This document shows, piece by piece, positions 1 to 7,431 of a DNA stretch of 64,000 bases. Location of the stretch: contig JAUWYY010000001.1 of assembly GCA_030615605.1 (NCBI GenBank), positions 186,001 to 250,000 on the forward strand. The letters run 5' to 3'. The DNA comes from a bacterium. GTDB lineage: Bacteria > Armatimonadota > Zipacnadia > Zipacnadales > Zipacnadaceae. Made by a program: the position numbers and the translations under genes. Each line of letters opens with the position of its first letter. The stretch's first letter is position 1. The notes under the pieces are model-generated. The model was given only the letters and a program-made list of their open reading frames with translations. It made no database searches and had not been told where the DNA came from.

Positions 1-103
1 AGGCTAGGCTCATCCTGACATCTCCTGTGCCGACGGCATGCGTTGGGCCGCCGCAAACCAGCCGCTACACTAAGGCATCCGTTAATTGGGAGTTGAATCA
101 CGT

Positions 104-925
104 ATGAAATGGTTAATCCGTTGCGATGTTGAAGGGGTTACCGGAGTTATCCACCCGGAGCAGGCTGCCTTTACCGGGTCCGAATTTGCGTTTGGCCAGC
201 GAATGCTTATGAACGATCTTAATGCGGTGATCGAGGGGCTGCTGCGGACAGAGAATCCTGAGATTTGGGTGTATGATATCCACTGGGATGGCCGCAATAT
301 TCTGCTGGATGAAATTGATGAGCGGGTGCGTGTCATCTTGGGTAAACCGATCTATACCCTGGATAATGCCGGCGGGTTGGATGAGACTGTTGATGGTCTC
401 ATCTTACTGGGATACCACGCTATGGGCACTCAGTCAGACCAGGTATTGGCCCACACCGATGAACCCAGCTTCAAACAGATCTTCCTTAATGGAGTAGAAG
501 TAGGCGAAATTGGGATTGAGGCGGCCATTGCCGGCGACTTTGGGGTGCCTGTAGTGCTGGTTACCGGCGACTCCGGGGGCACCGCCGAAGCCGCCGACCT
601 GCTCGACGGTGTGGTCACCGCCACGGTCAAAGAATCACTGGGCCCGACGGCGGCAGTTTGCTATCCCCCCGAGAGAACCGCAGCAATACTCGCCGATGCT
701 GCCCAGCGGGCCGCTGCTGGAGCCGCTTCGATTAGGCCGTACACTGTATCTGCCCCAGTCGAACTGGAGATTATCTTTGAGGCGGACGGATTTACCGAAC
801 GCATCCGGGCCAAGATTGCCGATAGATTCTTATTGGCAACGCGAGCGATCCTGAAGGCCGACACCGTCACGGAGGCGTGGCGAGAGCTGTGGCTGGCCAA
901 GCCGCCCCGGGGCTGGGACAAGTAG
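104..925 (+). CDS. M55 family D-aminopeptidase (DppA-like)
   Basis: A 273-residue protein of the DppA family, zinc-dependent self-compartmentalising peptidases that release N-terminal D-amino acids from short peptides such as those from peptidoglycan or dipeptide uptake. The metal and active-site residues of the family are in the expected places: Asp8 and Glu10 in RCDVEG, His60 in YDIHWDG, His105 in GYHAMG and Glu135 in GEIG. I chose the ATG at 104 over the in-frame TTG at 86 because the family starts directly with the first beta strand (MKWLIRCDVEG). No signal peptide, so it is cytoplasmic. Substrate unknown. No obvious operon partner inside the window; the upstream 103 bases are non-coding or belong to another locus. 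Confidence 0.93.
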   Translation: MKWLIRCDVEGVTGVIHPEQAAFTGSEFAFGQRMLMNDLNAVIEGLLRTENPEIWVYDIHWDGRNILLDEIDERVRVILGKPIYTLDNAGGLDETVDGLILLGYHAMGTQSDQVLAHTDEPSFKQIFLNGVEVGEIGIEAAIAGDFGVPVVLVTGDSGGTAEAADLLDGVVTATVKESLGPTAAVCYPPERTAAILADAAQRAAAGAASIRPYTVSAPVELEIIFEADGFTERIRAKIADRFLLATRAILKADTVTEAWRELWLAKPPRGWDK

Positions 926-982
926 CTGCACTGGCAACGCCGTCGTCTGACTGCAATAACCTACTCAAGCAGGGAGGCGGGG

Positions 983-1147
983 ATGAGGTTCTATCCCGAT
1001 TACCTGGCTTTCGCCTGGGGAGTTCCCCTGCACGAGGTGTCCGCTTACCTCGCCCAGGTCTTTGGCTACTTCAAAGCGATGGTGGGCTTTTTCTTTCTGA
1101 TGGGCACGGCTCTGTCCTGCTGGTGGCGGGCACTACCAGCGCCGTGA
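983..1147 (+). CDS. small hydrophobic protein, unknown
   Basis: A 54-codon frame starting at an ATG preceded by a good ribosome site (agggaggcgggg). The product begins MRFYPDYLAFAWG and contains one hydrophobic stretch (about residues 24-47, FGYFKAMVGFFFLMGTALS) with aromatic residues, so it could be a single-pass membrane peptide. I recognise no family. The ribosome site and membrane-like composition are the only support; it could be chance. Confidence 0.35.
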   Translation: MRFYPDYLAFAWGVPLHEVSAYLAQVFGYFKAMVGFFFLMGTALSCWWRALPAP

Positions 1148-1351
1148 TTGGAAGCAGGCATCAGGCCCCACCCAGGAAGCAAGGGTTTATTGCGCACACC
1201 GCCGCCCCACCCACAATCAGGCTGCTCCAGCTCTTCGCTGCGAGCGCCACTACTCCCTTGCCCGGGGCGGGGAACAATCGCTGCTGCTGCGTGTCATATA
1301 ACTTAGAATCGCAGCTTGCTTGCCCATACCCACAATAGAGGAGGCCTACTA

Positions 1352-1642
1352 ATGTCTGCACACAGATGGCTACTTGCCACGATAGTCGTTCTGGTGGTCC
1401 TGATTGCCGGGGTCAGCGCCTGGTACGCGCGGGCCGAGAACGGAGATAACTCGGCCACCGCTACTCCTGAAAAGACTGCGCAGATCGAGAACCCGGTGGT
1501 CGCCGTCATTGCCTATCAGGAGGAGACTGAGTATGAGCCGGACCCCTTCGAGCCGGATCGCGTGCGCCGCGCGCGCACCGAGGTCAAAGAGCTAATCCTC
1601 GTCCGGGCTGACGGTACCATCGAGCGCAAGCGTGCCTGGTAG
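1352..1642 (+). CDS. single-pass membrane protein with YD-type C-terminal end
   Basis: A 96-residue protein with a signal-anchor helix at residues 5-27 (LLATIVVLVVLIAGVSAWYA) and a charged, acidic then basic external or periplasmic part. The start follows a strong ribosome site (gaggagg). The last residues, DGTIERKRAW, resemble the end of a YD-repeat unit and are encoded inside the direct repeat at 1619-1705; the YD fragments downstream (2167-2373, 3626-3733) end in the same KRAW. The gene therefore seems to have acquired its stop and tail from the repeated module. Function unknown. Confidence 0.6.
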   Translation: MSAHRWLLATIVVLVVLIAGVSAWYARAENGDNSATATPEKTAQIENPVVAVIAYQEETEYEPDPFEPDRVRRARTEVKELILVRADGTIERKRAW

Positions 1643-1705
1643 TGGACCGTCGGCCTGAGAAGAATTACAATGTGCTCAGAAGTCAGCAAACTACTGCGCA
1701 TCAGG
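1619..1705 (+). repeat. direct repeat copy 1 (YD-module 3' end plus downstream spacer)
   Basis: About 87 bases running from tcgagcgcaagcg through the stop codon, the spacer gaattacaatgt, and agtcagcaaactactgcgca. The same segment occurs at 2349-2434 and 3709-3794. Copy 1 differs by a few substitutions and one inserted base. The upstream YD coding part found in copies 2 and 3 is missing here. Confidence 0.85.
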
Positions 1706-1736
1706 CCCAGAGAAACATGAGCGAGGTGATGTATGA

Positions 1737-2126
1737 ATGTCAACAGTAGTGGTTAGGTTGGTGGTTCTGTGTATGGCATCGGTTGGCGCCTGGCTGGTAT
1801 TCCACAAACTAGGGATCGGAAAGCCCTGGGAGGTCATGGCCCCCCTGTTGGGTGCCATTGTAGGAGTGGGAGGCTCTCGGCTGGTTCTCCTGTCCGTACT
1901 AGAACACGGATGGTGGGCGGCTTTACTGGCTGTCCCGATCCTTATCCTGGTGGCGGCAGCAGCGGGTGCGTGTGCTATCCAAATGTACTTCACCCTACCG
2001 TGCGAAGACGCCGACTTTGCCATCTGGATAATGGCGTGGATAGGGGCAGGCCGTGCAGCAGTGGCCACTATCCTTGGACTGCTACTGACCCCACTGGCCG
2101 CTGTCTTCCTCAAGCAATGGCCATAA
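1737..2126 (+). CDS. small multi-pass membrane protein, unknown
   Basis: A 129-residue, very hydrophobic protein with about four predicted membrane helices (roughly residues 4-22, 32-50, 58-83, 97-125). It starts at an ATG preceded by gcgaggtgat and lies between repeat copies 1 and 2 as the cargo of the first repeat-bounded unit. It has only a few charged residues and no motif I recognise. In Rhs loci small downstream genes are often immunity genes, but nothing in the sequence shows that role here. Confidence 0.6.
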   Translation: MSTVVVRLVVLCMASVGAWLVFHKLGIGKPWEVMAPLLGAIVGVGGSRLVLLSVLEHGWWAALLAVPILILVAAAAGACAIQMYFTLPCEDADFAIWIMAWIGAGRAAVATILGLLLTPLAAVFLKQWP

Positions 2127-2166
2127 AGGCGAGCGTGATTCCACAAGCTGCCGCATAATAGCTGAG

Positions 2167-2373
2167 GTGGGCGGTGTAGAGTTGTACGATGGCGCCGGGC
2201 AGACCACGAGGATAACTCATGAGCAGTCCGATGACACGGTTATCTCCAGCTTTGCCTGCACCTACGACAACGCCGGCAATCGCCGGACGGTCACCAAGGA
2301 CAATGGCGATGTGACCACCTGGACGTATGATAACGCTAATCAACTGACTGTCGAGCGCAAGCGCGCCTGGTAA
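2167..2373 (+). pseudogene. YD-repeat (Rhs-type) 3' fragment
   Basis: An open frame of about 68 codons with typical YD-repeat signatures: ELYDGAGQTTRITHEQS, TYDNAGNRRTVTKDNGD, TWTYDNANQLTVERKRAW. Rhs and YD-repeat proteins are normally thousands of residues long with tens of such motifs; only about three remain and there is no start context, signal peptide or toxin tip, so this is a displaced 3' end and not a functional gene. It ends at the stop inside repeat copy 2. Confidence 0.75.
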
Positions 2374-2463
2374 TGGACTGTCGGCATAGGAAGAATTACA
2401 ATGTCTCAGTAGTCAGCAAACTACTGCGCATCTGGAGGGTCACTTATGCCCAAGATCGAAGTT
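2266..2463 (+). repeat. direct repeat copy 2 (198 bp)
   Basis: Aligns without gaps to 3626-3823 at a constant offset of 1360 bases. It covers the last 35 codons of the YD fragment, the stop codon, the spacer, and the ribosome site and first seven codons of the flavin-reductase gene (atgcccaagatcgaag). In this copy the flavin-reductase frame runs into unrelated sequence and stops after 12 codons, so the copy carries a broken duplicate of the 5' end of the gene at 3806. Confidence 0.9.
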
Positions 2464-2480
2464 GCAGGGAGGAAAGAAGC

Positions 2481-3653
2481 CTGAGTATTTCTAGGAGTGC
2501 CGTTAAGTCATGCGCCGCGACCGCGGCGATCCTGGTCCTGCTGTTCTTGCTCACGATGGGGCCATGCCCGTTGATAAGGGGATGCCATCACAGGCGCTGG
2601 CGGCCCAACGACGCGGAACTGCATGCGTGGGGTCGCTTGCAGCTCATCGGCGAAGTCGGCTTTGCGCACGGCTCCGACAAGTGGCCGCAACTGCTTACAC
2701 TGCTCGGGAAGCGGGAATTGGCACCCGTGGGGTCAGGGTGGTGGTATCCCGGGCCACGTGAGCTAGTGCGCCCGCGGCCTCCTCGTGGGGCAACGACGCC
2801 AAGTGTGCCGCCTCCCCCGCCTGAGTTGGAATGGACCGACGGGCGAGATTACCAAAGCCTCGAGGTGTCCGGGGGGCCGGTTGCTGCGGTCGTGTACGGG
2901 AAGCTGGACTTGTCGTTTGCACCATGCTTCTTGGCGATAGCGTATCGGACGGGCAACGAAGTGGAAATTGTCTACCAGAAGCTCATCGACAGATTCTATC
3001 CGACTCATTCGGGGCTTATTGTTTGTCGAGGAGGGGATGGCCTGGTTATCTATGTGATGGGTCTTCTGCCTACTGATGAGCGTGAGCTGTCGAACTTTGG
3101 GAAGTGCATCGATGCAGTATACATTGCTACGGCTCCCAATTGGCAGCCCAGACGGCTACTATACTTGGACAACAGGGAACCGTTCAACATTCGAGGTGCG
3201 ACTCCCGACGGGCAGTATGTATTCCTGGTGGGCTCAGCCAAGTATGTGACGACTCAGCAACTGCACACTCTATGGAGAATCGACACGGATCGCGAAGCTG
3301 TAGAGGTCATAGGGCGCAGTACCGCCTTACACAATTGTGGAGTGATACCGTCGCCGGACGGAACGTACCTAGCCACCACATATCAAGTCCCGAAGTGGGG
3401 CCCCTCCCAACATCACCCTTTGCGAGTGGTGGATTGCCTGGACGGTTCGGTGTACATTGTTACGTGGCGAGACCCAAATGATGGGTATTACATAGACACG
3501 GCGTTGGCCTGGTCTGCTGAGGTGCCTGGACGTCTATACTTCCTGGAAGTGATCAGCGGGAGAATTTGGCAACTTGACTTGGATATTGAGCAAGTTCCGC
3601 CCGAGACGCCGCCGAGAGGAATGCAGATAACGCCGGCAATCGGAAGACCGTAA
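2481..3653 (+). CDS. secreted or membrane-anchored beta-propeller-like protein, apparent CTG start
   Basis: About 390 residues, cargo of the second repeat-bounded unit. The N-terminus is basic then hydrophobic (AATAAILVLLFLLTMGP), as in a signal peptide or anchor. The body has propeller-like blades with motifs GATPDGQYVFLV and PSPDGTYLATTY. The only ATG starts in frame are at 2373, inside the repeat, and at 2556, after the hydrophobic segment. A strong ribosome site (agggagg, 2467-2473) lies 7 bases before an in-frame CTG at 2481, which would give a clean signal peptide. The last residues (QITPAIGRP) are read from the YD sequence of repeat copy 3 in another frame, so the true C-terminus has probably been lost at the junction. 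Function unknown. Confidence 0.55.
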   Translation: MSISRSAVKSCAATAAILVLLFLLTMGPCPLIRGCHHRRWRPNDAELHAWGRLQLIGEVGFAHGSDKWPQLLTLLGKRELAPVGSGWWYPGPRELVRPRPPRGATTPSVPPPPPELEWTDGRDYQSLEVSGGPVAAVVYGKLDLSFAPCFLAIAYRTGNEVEIVYQKLIDRFYPTHSGLIVCRGGDGLVIYVMGLLPTDERELSNFGKCIDAVYIATAPNWQPRRLLYLDNREPFNIRGATPDGQYVFLVGSAKYVTTQQLHTLWRIDTDREAVEVIGRSTALHNCGVIPSPDGTYLATTYQVPKWGPSQHHPLRVVDCLDGSVYIVTWRDPNDGYYIDTALAWSAEVPGRLYFLEVISGRIWQLDLDIEQVPPETPPRGMQITPAIGRP

Positions 3654-3733
3654 CTGAGAACAGCGGTGATGTGACCACCTGGACTTACGATAATGCCAAT
3701 CAGCTCACCGTCGAGCATAAGCGCGCCTGGTAG
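3626..3733 (+). pseudogene. YD-repeat (Rhs-type) 3' fragment, second copy
   Basis: Thirty-five codons plus a stop, reading DNAGNRKTVTENSGD then TWTYDNANQLTVEHKRAW. It is the truncated counterpart of the fragment at 2266-2373. It has no start of its own and overlaps the 3' end of the preceding cargo gene in a different frame, which shows that the repeat was joined to that gene secondarily. Confidence 0.75.
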
Positions 3734-3823
3734 TGGACTGTCGGCCTGAGAAGAATTACAATGTCTCAGTAGTCAGCAAACTACTGCGCATCAGGAGGGT
3801 TACTTATGCCCAAGATCGAAGTC
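3626..3823 (+). repeat. direct repeat copy 3 (198 bp)
   Basis: Same segment as 2266-2463. Here the downstream part continues into the intact flavin-reductase-like gene, so this copy is probably the original arrangement, with the upstream copies arising by duplication or insertion. Confidence 0.9.
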
Positions 3824-4327
3824 GCCTGGGATGACTACCTTAAGGAAACTACCGACTGCCTGCCCGACGGGCTGCTACTGGCCTCGCTGGACTCCGATGG
3901 GAAACCCAATGCCATGGCTATCGGCTGGGGCAGCGTCGGCATCGTCTGGGGTCGCCCTATGTTCGTGGTCCTGGTCCGCCACTCCCGCTACACCTACGAG
4001 TGCATAGAGGCCAGCGGTGACTTTACCGTCAACGTCCCTGCTCCCGGTATGGCGGAGGCGGTCGAGCTTTGCGGCACCGTATCGGGCCGCGACCACGACA
4101 AGTTTGCCGAGTGCGGCTTCACCGTCGGGCAGTCCCAGAGCATCATCTCCCCCTACATTGATGAGTGCGATCTGGTCTACGAATGCCACGTCGTCCAGCA
4201 CACCGATGTAGTGCCGGAGAACTTCGCCCCCGAAATCATTGACGACTTCTACGCCGGCGGGGACTTCCATCGTATCTACTTCGGCGAGATCCTGCGCACC
4301 CTCGCCGAAGAGGACTTCGCCGGCTGA
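3806..4327 (+). CDS. flavin reductase family (FMN-binding split barrel) protein
   Basis: A 173-residue protein of the flavin-reductase-like split-barrel family, which bind FMN non-covalently and transfer electrons from NAD(P)H. Family features seen: the early strand pair DGLLLASLDSDGKPNAMAIGW, the segment PMFVVLVRHSRYTYECIEASGDFTVNVP (residues about 50-80), and the late VYECHVVQHTDVV strand ahead of FHRIYFGEI. Length is normal. It starts at ATG 3806 with ribosome site aggagggt, which lies inside the direct repeat. No signal peptide. The electron acceptor is unknown; single-domain members often reduce flavin or oxidised ferredoxin-like partners. Confidence 0.88.
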   Translation: MPKIEVAWDDYLKETTDCLPDGLLLASLDSDGKPNAMAIGWGSVGIVWGRPMFVVLVRHSRYTYECIEASGDFTVNVPAPGMAEAVELCGTVSGRDHDKFAECGFTVGQSQSIISPYIDECDLVYECHVVQHTDVVPENFAPEIIDDFYAGGDFHRIYFGEILRTLAEEDFAG

Positions 4328-4371
4328 CGCCAAATATGTACAGTTGGGATAGCGATAGGTGGCACGGAAAC

Positions 4372-5283
4372 ATGAGAAACTGGAAACTGGCTGTCATCTT
4401 TTGGATCGCAGTATTTGCCGGGACAGCGTGCCAGCACAAAGATGGTTCGGTAGGTGATCGCGCCGTGGTAGATGATATCCATGAGACCGGAACCGTCAAC
4501 AGGCCGACAATCCAACAAAGAGAGCGCACGGCAGCACAGCTTCCCCCACCGCCGGCAGAAGCCGGTCAGCTCTGGGTGGATCCTGTAGACGGGTCAGAGA
4601 TGGTCTATGTGCCGGCCGGAGAGTTCATCTTCGGAACCCCTCCTGAGTGCGTAGAAGTGAACCGGAGGCGTCAGTACGATCCGGTGCCAGAGCAGCGGAT
4701 CCAGATAGGAGCGTTCTGGATCAGTCGCTTGCCCATTACCAACGCTCAATATCGTCAATTCGTGGATGCCACGGAGTATCCGGAGCCGTACTGGTGGCAC
4801 AACAGAGTGGAATGGCCGAGTGTGCACCTGCCAGAGGGCCGGCCCTGGGAGGAGATTGCCCAGAAGTCTGCATTGGTCTACCAGGTAGCAGCCAAAGATT
4901 ACTGCCGGTGGGCGGGCAAGTCTTTGTGTACAGAAGAAGAGTGGGAAGAAGCAGCACGAAGTACGGATGGACGGCGATATCCGTGGGGAAACGAGTGGAG
5001 AGAGGAGCTTGGTAGAGGATCTACGCCGCCACGCGTTGGTCCTTGGACGATAGACGTAAGCCCGTACGGGTGTGTGGGTATGTTCGGCGGGAGGGAGTGG
5101 ACTACTACAGAACAGGACGGCTTTGTTGTAACAAAGGGCCTGTGGTACCCTACAGAGTATCCGGGCCCCCCATTCGATCCGGAGCCTTGCTATGGGCTGT
5201 GGCATCGCAGCCTGACTAGCGCAGATCTACATAGCCAAGGATGGAGCCGCTTCCGTTGCGTAGTACGAGCGAAAGAGCAGTAG
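4372..5283 (+). CDS. secreted SUMF1/formylglycine-enzyme-fold protein, probably non-catalytic
   Basis: About 303 residues. The N-terminus MRNWKLAVIFWIAVFAGTAC is a signal peptide ending in a lipoprotein-like Cys, followed by a linker rich in Pro and Gln. The FGE-sulfatase (C-type-lectin-like) domain then runs to the end: MVYVPAGEFIFG, PITNAQYRQFVDAT, AAKDYCRWAGKSLCTEEEWE, YPWGNEW and the terminal WSRFRCVVRA. Authentic formylglycine-generating enzymes carry a catalytic Cys pair shortly before the last strand; here that segment is RSLTSADLHSQGW with no Cys, so I infer a binding or structural role. The in-frame ATG at 4336 is possible but would put 12 residues ahead of the signal peptide. It is 44 bases downstream of the flavin-reductase gene. 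Confidence 0.85.
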   Translation: MRNWKLAVIFWIAVFAGTACQHKDGSVGDRAVVDDIHETGTVNRPTIQQRERTAAQLPPPPAEAGQLWVDPVDGSEMVYVPAGEFIFGTPPECVEVNRRRQYDPVPEQRIQIGAFWISRLPITNAQYRQFVDATEYPEPYWWHNRVEWPSVHLPEGRPWEEIAQKSALVYQVAAKDYCRWAGKSLCTEEEWEEAARSTDGRRYPWGNEWREELGRGSTPPRVGPWTIDVSPYGCVGMFGGREWTTTEQDGFVVTKGLWYPTEYPGPPFDPEPCYGLWHRSLTSADLHSQGWSRFRCVVRAKEQ

Positions 5284-5372
5284 GGTGCACATTCTTGGAC
5301 ACAGCGATTCGGCATCAGACGAATAGGAACTGGTGCGGGACGGGAGAACAGCAAGAGGTTGGGGGGAAATGG

Positions 5373-5448
5373 TGGTGGACGAGAAGGGACTCGAACCCTC
5401 GACTTCCTCCGTGCGAGGGAGGCGCTCTCCCAACTGAGCTACTCGCCC
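5373..5448 (-). tRNA. tRNA-Ala(CGC)
   Basis: A full cloverleaf on the minus strand with acceptor GGGCGAG/CTCGTCC, anticodon loop CTCGCAC (anticodon CGC), T stem GAGGG/CCCTT and encoded CCA. The G3-U70 wobble pair, the alanine identity element, is present. It lies between the SUMF1-like gene and the convergent ABC operon. Confidence 0.95.
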
Positions 5449-5568
5449 ACGGTGGCGGTATTCTACTGTGTACCGCCCTAATCTGTCAAGGCTGGTCTGC
5501 TCCCTCCCCCCGCAGGCCTGCGAAGTTCTCACACATGGGCAGGGGGCGAAGGCGACTTATTACTTATC

Positions 5569-6588
5569 TTATTTGAATGCCCGGGCGGGCGACATCTGCT
5601 CGGGACTTTCCTGGCGGAGCACCTGGGTGGCGACGGGCGCGACGTCCTTACCCAGGATGATACCCAGTTCGGCGACTTTGCGCCGGGCCAGATCGTCCAG
5701 GGCCATGGCGTCGGCGGAGCGTTGCCAGGTATCAAAGGCTTCCTCCAATCGCCCCGCTTCTTCCAGTATGTGGGCGCGTATATGCAAGCCGATGATGCCC
5801 CGCGGGTCTACCTCCAGGTACTGGTCTATCAGGGCTATTGCACCGTCGTAGTCGCCAGCTTCCAGCAAGCGCCAGGCGGGCAGGTAGCGTTCGCGGATGG
5901 TAAGTGTTGCTCCCCGCGCAATGCCATCATTGGGGTCTCTCTTCAGGCAGTAGTCGTACCAGTCCAGCGCCTTGGGGATATTGGGGAGCTTCTCGTAGCC
6001 GTGAGCAATCATCCGGTCGATGTAGGCGGGGTGGGGCATATGCAGGGTGGCGCGGAACCACTTGGCTGCTTGCTCGTAGTCATCAAGCTTGTCGAAATAG
6101 GTCCAGGCCAGTTCAATGAATAGGTCCACCTCCTCAGGGTTCCACGAGATACCTTCTTTCAGCGCGGAGATGGCCTTGTCCAGCAAGATAGCGCGCAGCC
6201 TCGCGTCATCGGTCTCGACATAGAGGTTGTAGGCCATGTGCCAGGCGGTGACTCGCCAGGGTTCAATCCAGTGGGGATCCAGCAGGGTAGTGCTGCGCAT
6301 AACATGGAGGCTGTCATACCAGGTGCCCTTGCCCTGATCCCAGAGCGTTTGGACCTTGGTCCACATCATAGTCGCGGCCACTTCGCGGAAACCTCCCAGG
6401 ATGGCCCCGATCATCACCCCACTTAAGGCGGTGGGATCGAAATCAACGATCTTGGTCAGGGGCATGGGCCGCCTTATGCCCAAAACCAGCCGCTGGTAGC
6501 GGATCCGCTCGCGCAGAGGAATTGAGCCGACAATTACAGCGACAACTGTTATCAGGATGATAGTCCTGGAAGTCCAGCGAAGTCTCAT
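5569..6588 (-). CDS. membrane-anchored TPR protein of the ABC operon
   Basis: A 339-residue protein with an N-terminal anchor (residues 8-24, RTIILITVVAVIVGSIP) followed by an alpha-helical body with TPR-like repeats (for example DLFIELAWTYFDKLDDYEQAAKWFRATL, and IHAHILEEAGRLEEAFDTWQ-type helices near the end). It is the last gene of a three-gene minus-strand operon and begins 24 bases after the ABC permease, so it probably works with that exporter as a scaffold on the outer face of the membrane. I do not know its partner. No enzymatic motif seen. Confidence 0.8.
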   Translation of the reverse strand: MRLRWTSRTIILITVVAVIVGSIPLRERIRYQRLVLGIRRPMPLTKIVDFDPTALSGVMIGAILGGFREVAATMMWTKVQTLWDQGKGTWYDSLHVMRSTTLLDPHWIEPWRVTAWHMAYNLYVETDDARLRAILLDKAISALKEGISWNPEEVDLFIELAWTYFDKLDDYEQAAKWFRATLHMPHPAYIDRMIAHGYEKLPNIPKALDWYDYCLKRDPNDGIARGATLTIRERYLPAWRLLEAGDYDGAIALIDQYLEVDPRGIIGLHIRAHILEEAGRLEEAFDTWQRSADAMALDDLARRKVAELGIILGKDVAPVATQVLRQESPEQMSPARAFK

Positions 6589-6612
6589 ATCGGCCAGCCT
6601 TTTTGTGGGGGG

Positions 6613-7431
6613 TTACACCTCGCGTTCGTTGAAGAACAGGTAGCCTATCATTAATATTATGACCACATAGATGATTGCCTGCCCGGTGACGTTGCCCAGC
6701 AGACTCCACGGAACAAAGTTGTCCATGAGAATGCTCTCGCGGATGTCGAATATCTCGAAGTGGGGCAATATGCGGTACAGCACTCCAAACACGATCGTCG
6801 AAGCCGTGTCGGCACCACGCTCAGGGCTGGCCAACTCGCGCAGGAAATCCGCCATCTGCCCCACAAAGTAGATGAAGAACGAGAAGATCGAGGCCAGAAT
6901 CCACGAGAATATAGTGGAGCCAACTACCGCGATTGCCAAGAGCACTAGCAACTCAAAGCAGGTCAGGCCGATGGCCTTGCCGATGTTGGAGGCCATAAAC
7001 TCCATCGAGATTGCTGGACCCTGGTCGGGAGCCAGCTCGCGTAATTGGGGTGCTTTGATCGTGTAGACGGCCACAAAGGCCAGTCCCATGAGTGCTACGT
7101 TGGTGAAGACGGTCGCCACTCCGCCGAAGAACTTGCCCAGCAAAAACTGGGCCCGGGTCACCGGCTTGGCCAGTAGTGTGTGGATCGTCTGCTTCTCGAT
7201 CTCGTCTGGGATCAGCCGGACACCTACGAATATTGCGATCAGCATGCCAAAGAAGCGAATGGCACCCAATCCAATATCAACCAGCATCTTCAGCTCGGCT
7301 CCCGGCGACAGGTAAGTGAAGGTCCATGACGAGCCGATGATGAGAATGCCAAAGATTAGAATACCGTTCAGAAACCGGCGCCGCAGCGCTTCATGGAAAG
7401 TTGCCTTGGCAATTCGCCAGATTGCGCTCAT
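6613..7431 (-). CDS. ABC-2 type transporter permease
   Basis: A 272-residue integral membrane protein with about six helices, typical of ABC-2 permeases. The N-terminus (WRIAKATFHEALRRRFLNGIL) and the motif after helix 2, RLIPDEIEKQTIHTLLAKPVTRAQFLLGK with the conserved E/I-TLL-KP-R, are classic for this family. It forms a half-transporter pair with the ATPase encoded just upstream; the start codon overlaps the ATPase stop by 4 bases (ATGA), so they are translationally coupled. Substrate unknown. Confidence 0.92.
   Translation of the reverse strand: MSAIWRIAKATFHEALRRRFLNGILIFGILIIGSSWTFTYLSPGAELKMLVDIGLGAIRFFGMLIAIFVGVRLIPDEIEKQTIHTLLAKPVTRAQFLLGKFFGGVATVFTNVALMGLAFVAVYTIKAPQLRELAPDQGPAISMEFMASNIGKAIGLTCFELLVLLAIAVVGSTIFSWILASIFSFFIYFVGQMADFLRELASPERGADTASTIVFGVLYRILPHFEIFDIRESILMDNFVPWSLLGNVTGQAIIYVVIILMIGYLFFNEREV

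Noticed and set aside
877-1338. A 153-codon frame overlapping the M55 gene end
   Set aside because: It starts inside the aminopeptidase gene, has no ribosome site and its translation is low-complexity; a smaller frame at 983 has better support.
4594-5205. A 203-codon minus-strand frame opposite the SUMF1-like gene
   Set aside because: The plus strand carries a clear FGE-sulfatase domain; the antisense frame has no ribosome site or motif.
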